DNA from: JBBQZL01 sp038207745
GTDB lineage: Bacteria > Actinomycetota > Thermoleophilia > Solirubrobacterales > 70-9
Assembly: GCA_038207745.1 (NCBI GenBank)
Contig: JBBQZL010000085.1
Location: forward strand, 1-10,956
Length of the DNA stretch: 10,956 nt
Direction: 5' to 3'
A program made the translations under genes and the position numbers. The notes under the pieces were generated by a model. That model saw only the letters and a list, made by a program, of their open reading frames with translations. It did no database searches and was not told where the DNA came from. The stretch's first letter is position 1. Every line of letters begins with the position of its first letter. Positions 6,632 through 10,956 of the stretch are shown piece after piece.

Positions 6632-7695
6632 GCTGGTTGCTCGCCTTTGCGGGATTTGCCTTCCTGGTCATCATTCACGAGGCCGGGCACTTCGTCGCCG
6701 CAAAGGCAGTCGGCATGCGTGTCGAGCGCTTCTATCTCTTCTTTCCGCCCAAGGTGGCCTCTTTCAAGCGCGGTGAGACCGAGTACGGGATCGGTGCGAT
6801 CCCGCTCGGCGGCTTCGTCAAGATCAGCGGCATGAACCCGGATGAGGAGCTGCCTCCGGAGGCCGCCGGTCGCGGCTACTACGACCAGCCGGTCTGGAAG
6901 CGCATCGTCGTGATCGGTGCGGGGCCGCTGGTCAACATCGTCCTCGCCTTCGCGATCCTCTTCTTCCTTGCCTTCGGCGTCCAGGAGTCAAGCGACAAGG
7001 TGGCCGATGTGAGGTCAGATGCCCCGGCGCAGGGGATCATCAAGCCCGATGATCGGGTGATCTCGGTCGATGGCGTCACGGGAACCCAGATCAGGCTTTC
7101 GGACCAGATCAACTCGCATGTCTGCGCCGGTGAACCGACCAACGGCTGCGTCGCCAAGACGCCTGCCAAGATCGTGGTCGAGCGTGGCGGCGTCGAGAAG
7201 ACACTGCTGATCCGCCCGCGATACGACTCCCAGTACGAGCGCAACCTCGTCGGGATGACGTTTGCAACCCGGGACGTGAATCCATCGGCAGGCCAGGCGC
7301 TGAATCTCAGCACCGACCTGATGTGGCGCGTTTCGACCAAGACCTTCAGCGTGTTGAGCCACATATTCCAATCCCGGGAGCGCAAGCAGATCAGCGGCGT
7401 GGTCGGCAGCTACGAGGTGACGAGGCAGGCGATCACCAGTGACACGCGCACCGCGCTGACGCTTCTCGCCGTCATCTCCCTCTCGCTGGGCCTGATCAAC
7501 CTGCTGCCCTTCCTGCCGCTCGACGGCGGCCACATCTTCTGGAGCCTGGTCGAGAAGGTGCGAGGGAGGCGGGTTGCGTTCTCGGTGATGGAGCGCGCAA
7601 GTGTGATCGGCTTTGCGCTGGTGATGATCCTCTTCGTGATCGGTTTCACCAATGACATCGGTCGATTGACGGGCGAGGGCTTCAACCTCAGGTGA
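6628..7695 (+). CDS. rseP: M50 site-2 intramembrane zinc metalloprotease (RseP/Rip1 type)
   Basis: Site-2 proteases cut transmembrane segments, typically of anti-sigma factors or remnant signal peptides. The first membrane helix carries HEAGH (H17, E18, H21), the zinc site. The third ligand is D299 in NLLPFLPLDGGH. IGAIPLGGFVKISG and the GPLVNIVLA helix (about 97-118) are typical. A single PDZ-like domain follows (about 124-205) and faces the outside. It holds C166 and C174, which could form a disulfide. Two C-terminal helices flank the LDGG site and residues 325-345. Length is 355 residues, which suits a one-PDZ family member. GTG 6628 overlaps the dxr stop (GTGA). The dxr-protease-ispG neighbourhood is known from actinobacteria (dxr-rip1-gcpE). 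Its substrate here cannot be told; no anti-sigma gene is in view. Confidence 0.95.
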   Translation: MSWLLAFAGFAFLVIIHEAGHFVAAKAVGMRVERFYLFFPPKVASFKRGETEYGIGAIPLGGFVKISGMNPDEELPPEAAGRGYYDQPVWKRIVVIGAGPLVNIVLAFAILFFLAFGVQESSDKVADVRSDAPAQGIIKPDDRVISVDGVTGTQIRLSDQINSHVCAGEPTNGCVAKTPAKIVVERGGVEKTLLIRPRYDSQYERNLVGMTFATRDVNPSAGQALNLSTDLMWRVSTKTFSVLSHIFQSRERKQISGVVGSYEVTRQAITSDTRTALTLLAVISLSLGLINLLPFLPLDGGHIFWSLVEKVRGRRVAFSVMERASVIGFALVMILFVIGFTNDIGRLTGEGFNLR

Positions 7696-7747
7696 TGCGT
7701 TGACGCGTCCGGTGGTATCGGTGCGCGTTGAGGACGCGATAGTGCGA

Positions 7748-7753
7748 TAAGTT
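7748..7753 (+). promoter_or_regulatory. Candidate -10 box for the fadD unit
   Basis: TAAGTT fits TANNNT and predicts a start near 7760, about 29 nt before the chosen fadD start. A direct repeat GCGATA (7736-7741 and 7744-7749, 8-bp period) runs into it. An inverted repeat CGCGT/ACGCG (7724-7728/7734-7738) and the palindrome GACGCGTC (7702-7709) lie just upstream. No clear -35 box is present. The cluster suggests a regulated promoter, but this is weak evidence. Confidence 0.3.
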
Positions 7754-7775
7754 GCCCTTTCGGAGCACGCTACTT

Positions 7776-7783
7776 GGAGGAGG
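7776..7783 (+). promoter_or_regulatory. Ribosome binding site deciding the fadD start
   Basis: GGAGGAGG is the strongest Shine-Dalgarno sequence in the window and sits 5 nt before TTG 7789. It favours that start over TTG 7774, which lies in front of and partly within the site. Confidence 0.7.
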
Positions 7784-7788
7784 AAGCG

Positions 7789-9615
7789 TTGGAGGTCACG
7801 TCCACGTTGAGGCACGCGAGCGGGGGCCCCGGCCCTGAGCCGGAGCATGCCAACGTCTATGAGGCTTTTCTCGCGACCGTTTCGTCGCGGGGGGCCGTCG
7901 TCGCGATCCGCAACGGCGCCAACGATGAGACGACGACCTGGGATGAACTCGAGGCGTGGTCGCGGCGTGTTGCCGGTGGCCTGAACAGTCTTGGCGTAAA
8001 TCACGGGGACACCGTGGCGATGATGCTTACGAATCGGCCTGAGTTCTTCGCCTGCGATCTTGCCGTGATCTCGCTCGGCGGCGTCCCGTTCTCGATCTAC
8101 CAGACGTCTTCGCCTGGGCAGATCGCCTATATGGTGGGCGATGCCGGCGCGAAGGTCGCGATCGTCGAAACCAAATTCCTCGAGGCATTTGAGAAGGCTC
8201 GCGAGGATCTGCCCCTGGTCGAAAACGTCATCGTCCTCGACGGACCGGGCGGGACGATTTCGCTGGAGGACCTCGAGAAGGTCGATCCGGACTTCGACAC
8301 GGCAACGAGCGCCGGAAACGTCGGGCTCGACGATCTCCTCACCCTGATCTACACGTCGGGAACCACCGGTCCGCCCAAGGGCGTCGAGCTGACCCATGGC
8401 AACCTGCTCTCGGTCACCGCCTCGGTCGAGGACTTCATCGAGTTTCCCGAGGTCGGCGGCAAGGTGATCTCGTGGCTGCCGTCGGCTCACATTGCCGAGC
8501 GTTCTGCGCACTACTACCTGCCGGTCACGCGCGGTCTGGAGATCACGACCTGTCCGGATGCTCGCAAGATCATCGAGTTTCTGCCCAAGGTGAAGCCGAC
8601 CTGGTTCTTCGCGGTACCGCGGATCTACGAGAAGCTCAAGGCCGGGCTCGAGGCGCAGCTCGCGAGCCTACCCGAGGAGCAGAGGGTGCAGGCGATGGCG
8701 GGCCTCGAGGCCTCATTGCAGAAGGTCCGGCTCGAGCAGGCCGGTAAGGAGGTTCCGGCCGATATCGCCGCGATTGCCGCGGCCGCGGACGAGCAACTCT
8801 TCTCCAGCATTCGAACCCACCTCGGCTTCGATGAGCTGGTGGCGCTGAACGTCGCCGCGGCTCCGACTCCGATCGAGGTGCTCGAGTTCTTCCACGCGCT
8901 CGGGATCGAGGTTGGTGAGCTGTGGGGGCTTTCCGAGACCTGCGGCATCATCACCTGCAACCCGCCGGATCGGATCAAGCTCGGCACGGTGGGGCCGCCG
9001 ATTGCGGGATGCGAGGTCAAGATCGCCGATGATGGCGAGATCCTCTGCCGCGGCATCAGCATCATGCCCGGATACCACAACCAGCCCGAGAAGACCGCAG
9101 AGACATTTGTCGACGGATGGCTTGCGACGGGCGACATCGGCGAGCTCGACGAAGACGGCTACCTGACCATCGTCGATCGCAAGAAGGAACTGATCATCAA
9201 CGCGGCCGGCAAGAACATGTCGCCGGCGAACATCGAGTCACACATGAAGGCCGCAAGTCCGCTGATCGGGCAGGTCGTCGCGATCGGTGACCGGCGCCCG
9301 TACAACGTCGCGATAGTCGTGCTCGATCCAGACTACGCTCCTGTCTGGGCCGCGCAGAACGGTCTCGAGGGACTTTCACTGGCGGAGTTGGCCGGCGAAG
9401 CGAAGCTCAGGTCGGCGATCCAGAGCGGTATCGAGGAGGCCAACGGCAAGATGGCGCGGGTCGAGCAGATCAAGAAGTTCGAGATCCTGCCCACCGAGTG
9501 GCTCCCGGGTGGGGACGAGCTGACCCCGACCATGAAGCTGAAGCGAAAGCCGATCACAGAGAAGTATGAGTCGGTCATCGACGACCTCTATGCAAGGGAC
9601 GATCGGAAGGGATGA
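7789..9615 (+). CDS. fadD: Long-chain fatty acid--CoA ligase (acyl-CoA synthetase)
   Basis: The enzyme activates fatty acids with ATP through an acyl-AMP intermediate and transfers them to CoA. The AMP-binding P-loop YTSGTTGPPKG is at residues 188-198. LWGLSETCG (378-386) contains the adenylate-contacting glutamate and threonine. ATGD (446-449) binds ATP ribose and DRKKELI (463-469) is the hinge. The catalytic lysine is probably K583 in LTPTMKLKRK near the C-terminus. Length is 608 residues. The extra segment between the P-loop and the SET motif and the GGDELTPT C-terminus resemble the FadD15/long-chain class rather than short acyl ligases. TTG 7789 is chosen on its strong ribosome binding site; TTG 7774 would add five residues. 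A 93-nt gap separates it from rseP, with its own promoter candidate. Its stop overlaps the next gene. Exact substrate is not deducible. Confidence 0.93.
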   Translation: MEVTSTLRHASGGPGPEPEHANVYEAFLATVSSRGAVVAIRNGANDETTTWDELEAWSRRVAGGLNSLGVNHGDTVAMMLTNRPEFFACDLAVISLGGVPFSIYQTSSPGQIAYMVGDAGAKVAIVETKFLEAFEKAREDLPLVENVIVLDGPGGTISLEDLEKVDPDFDTATSAGNVGLDDLLTLIYTSGTTGPPKGVELTHGNLLSVTASVEDFIEFPEVGGKVISWLPSAHIAERSAHYYLPVTRGLEITTCPDARKIIEFLPKVKPTWFFAVPRIYEKLKAGLEAQLASLPEEQRVQAMAGLEASLQKVRLEQAGKEVPADIAAIAAAADEQLFSSIRTHLGFDELVALNVAAAPTPIEVLEFFHALGIEVGELWGLSETCGIITCNPPDRIKLGTVGPPIAGCEVKIADDGEILCRGISIMPGYHNQPEKTAETFVDGWLATGDIGELDEDGYLTIVDRKKELIINAAGKNMSPANIESHMKAASPLIGQVVAIGDRRPYNVAIVVLDPDYAPVWAAQNGLEGLSLAELAGEAKLRSAIQSGIEEANGKMARVEQIKKFEILPTEWLPGGDELTPTMKLKRKPITEKYESVIDDLYARDDRKG

Positions 9616-10742
9616 CCAAGGGGCGCCCGGCCATCTCGGATGAGGTGGACGGACCACCGCCGGTTGCCGAGCGCGCCAGAGCCCTCGAGCGCCTGGCCAC
9701 TTCGAGGCTGCCCTCGTTACAGCTTGCCGATGGCCTGTTCTGCGAGCGGATCCCGGCCGATGGATCGCCGACGGGCCGATCGCTCCAGAACACCGTGATC
9801 GCGCTGATCGGCTTGCTTCGCGCCGAGGAACACGGTCTCGAGCATCAACACCATCTCGGCGCCCTGCGGGCAGGAGTTCTCTCGGCGCTGCGTTCTCCTG
9901 AGACGACGGCAGGTGACCTTGGGTTGATTCTCTGGGCGGAGTCGCGGTTCGAGGGCAGGGAGTCCGAGGAGATTCTCGGGATCCTTCGTGACCGCCTGGA
10001 CAGCTCGGGGGATCTGGGGGCGGTTCCCGGGCGGGAGCTTGCCTGGATCGTGATCGGACTCACCGAGACCAGAGAATGGGCTGACCTCGGAACCGGAGCG
10101 ACCCTGCTCTCGGCGGCACGGGCAGAGTTGCTGGGCCGACTGCATCCGAAGGGAATGCTGTTTCGGGAAACCGGTCGCGGTCCCCATCGTCGCTTCCCGA
10201 ATTTCGAGACCCAGAGCTTCAGCATCCTCGCCCTGACCCGTTTGGCACGCTCGGGGGGCGATCCGGACGAATCAGCGCTTGAGGTCGCCGTCGCAGCGGG
10301 TGATCGCCTGCTGGAACTCCAGATGGAGGACGGCGCCTGGCCAAACGTCTACGACGCCGCCCGTGGCACCGTCGTTGAGCCCTTTGACCTTCGCTGTGTC
10401 CATCAGGATGCCCTGGCCCCGCTCGCCATGCGTGGTCTGACCTCGGCCACAGGCGACGTCCGATACCGCGACGCGGCACTTGCGGGCATGGAGTGGCTGT
10501 GGGGTCAAAACGTTCTCGGTGTCGACCTGATCCAGTTCGAGGAGGGTCGCTTTGCCGACGGAATCGGCCGCAGGGATGGGATGGATCGCGCCTTCCTCCA
10601 GGGCAGACGGGCGCTGTCATATGTCAGGCCGGTCCCGGCAGGCAAATCGACCTCGAAACTCGAGGTAGACCGGGATCAGCGTCCCGACCACCTCGGATGG
10701 ATCCTCGAGGCATGGGCGGGCAAGGAAGGCATCGGCTCGTAA
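9612..10742 (+). CDS. Unknown protein, predicted alpha/alpha-toroid, coupled to fadD
   Basis: I do not recognise this 376-residue protein. It is predicted soluble, with no signal peptide or membrane helix. It is built from repeated helical hairpins, such as NTVIALIGLLRAEE, GDLGLILWAESRF, ELAWIVIGLTETREW, ETQSFSILALTRLA and HLGWILEAWAG. This pattern is typical of (alpha/alpha) barrels found in terpene cyclases, protein prenyltransferases and some glycosidases or epimerases. GDRLLELQMEDGAW (residues 230-243) resembles the QW motif of squalene-cyclase-type repeats. Candidate polar functional residues are D259, C262, H264 and D266 in PFDLRCVHQDALAP. No DXDD motif of hopene cyclases is visible, and length is well below the roughly 630 residues of those enzymes. 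The ATG overlaps the fadD stop (ATGA), so the two are probably co-translated and may act in one process. Fold assignment is inference from pattern only. Confidence 0.8.
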   Translation: MTKGRPAISDEVDGPPPVAERARALERLATSRLPSLQLADGLFCERIPADGSPTGRSLQNTVIALIGLLRAEEHGLEHQHHLGALRAGVLSALRSPETTAGDLGLILWAESRFEGRESEEILGILRDRLDSSGDLGAVPGRELAWIVIGLTETREWADLGTGATLLSAARAELLGRLHPKGMLFRETGRGPHRRFPNFETQSFSILALTRLARSGGDPDESALEVAVAAGDRLLELQMEDGAWPNVYDAARGTVVEPFDLRCVHQDALAPLAMRGLTSATGDVRYRDAALAGMEWLWGQNVLGVDLIQFEEGRFADGIGRRDGMDRAFLQGRRALSYVRPVPAGKSTSKLEVDRDQRPDHLGWILEAWAGKEGIGS

Positions 10743-10761
10743 CATCCCGGGCGGCCGGTCC

Positions 10762-10780
10762 CTATACCCTTCGGGTATGG
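10762..10780 (+). promoter_or_regulatory. Start-codon hairpin / possible leaderless promoter of ispG
   Basis: CTATACCC (10762-10769) pairs with GGGTATGG (10773-10780) around a TTC loop; seven pairs are Watson-Crick and one is a G-T wobble. The 3' arm includes the ispG ATG (10777-10779), and no Shine-Dalgarno is visible upstream. Alternatively TACCCT (10765-10770) is a TANNNT -10 box placed exactly so that transcription starts at the A of the ATG, giving a leaderless mRNA, which is common in actinobacteria. The two readings are compatible at DNA level: the hairpin forms only in read-through transcripts. Confidence 0.45.
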
Positions 10781-10956
10781 CCTCAAAGCGACAGATATGG
10801 GTTGGTGGAGTACCGATCGGGGGCGGGGCTCCCGTCGCCGTCCAGACGATGACCAAGACCGAGACGGCGAATCTGGCCGCGACCATGGATCAGATCCTCA
10901 AGGTTGCCGATGCCGGTGCGGACATCGTGCGGGTCGCAGTGCCACGCGACAAGGAC
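10777..10956 (+). CDS. ispG: 4-hydroxy-3-methylbut-2-enyl diphosphate synthase, 5' part
   Basis: The first 60 codons are present and the gene runs off the window. IspG (GcpE) is the iron-sulfur enzyme that reduces 2-C-methyl-D-erythritol 2,4-cyclodiphosphate to HMBPP, the penultimate MEP step. VGGVPIGGGAPVAVQTMTKT (residues 9-28) and AGADIVRVAVPRDKD at the window end match the N-terminal TIM-barrel part of the family, where the usual text is VQSMT. The cysteines of the [4Fe-4S] cluster lie in the unseen C-terminal part. The ATG at 10777 sits 34 nt after the preceding stop, without a ribosome binding site, inside a hairpin. With dxr upstream, it places two MEP steps in this locus. Confidence 0.92.
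   Translation, partial: MASKRQIWVGGVPIGGGAPVAVQTMTKTETANLAATMDQILKVADAGADIVRVAVPRDKD

Noticed and set aside
7015..8511. 498-codon open frame on the minus strand
   Set aside because: It lies antisense across rseP, the intergenic gap and fadD, which have clear family motifs. Its translation is Arg/Asp-rich with no recognisable domain, as expected of a shadow frame in GC-rich DNA.
9612..10742. Reading the unknown protein as a squalene-hopene cyclase
   Set aside because: Only one QW-like motif is visible, there is no DXDD catalytic motif, and the protein is much shorter than that family.

Overview
The window is a GC-rich chromosomal segment in which every recognisable gene lies on the + strand. 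It is a housekeeping locus for translation, cell-envelope lipid and isoprenoid synthesis. GC richness, frequent GTG/TTG starts, 4-nt start/stop overlaps, a short EF-Ts and a long charged tail on ribosomal protein S2 suggest a deep-branching actinobacterium such as Thermoleophilia/Solirubrobacterales. That placement is inference. The order rpsB-tsf-pyrH-frr-uppS-cdsA-dxr-rseP is the conserved bacterial order seen, for example, in Bacillus. The dxr-rseP-(..)-ispG arrangement recalls the actinobacterial dxr-rip1-gcpE group.

Layout: (1) 1-507, the 3' part of an RluA/RluD-type rRNA pseudouridine synthase, entering at its catalytic motif. (2) 508-720, an intergenic region with a hairpin, a candidate promoter, a structured rpsB leader and a good ribosome binding site. 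(3) 721-3791, rpsB, tsf, pyrH and frr: ribosomal protein S2, EF-Ts, UMP kinase and ribosome recycling factor. (4) 3781-7695, uppS, cdsA, dxr and rseP: polyprenyl diphosphate synthase, CDP-diacylglycerol synthase, the first committed MEP-pathway enzyme and a site-2 membrane protease. (5) 7696-10742, a separate two-gene unit with its own candidate promoter. It encodes a long-chain acyl-CoA synthetase and a translationally coupled 376-aa protein of unknown function that looks like an alpha/alpha-toroid. (6) 10743-10956, a short gap with a start-codon hairpin and possible leaderless promoter, then the first 60 codons of ispG.

Functionally, dxr and ispG supply isoprenoid precursors that UppS turns into the lipid carrier for cell-wall synthesis. 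CdsA supplies CDP-diacylglycerol for phospholipids, RseP cleaves membrane proteins, and the acyl-CoA ligase activates fatty acids. The least understood gene is the coupled protein at 9612-10742. The other unusual points are the S2 tail with its repeats, the acidic N-terminal extension of CdsA, and the regulatory-looking hairpins ahead of rpsB, pyrH and ispG. I see no mobile element, CRISPR array, tRNA or rRNA.
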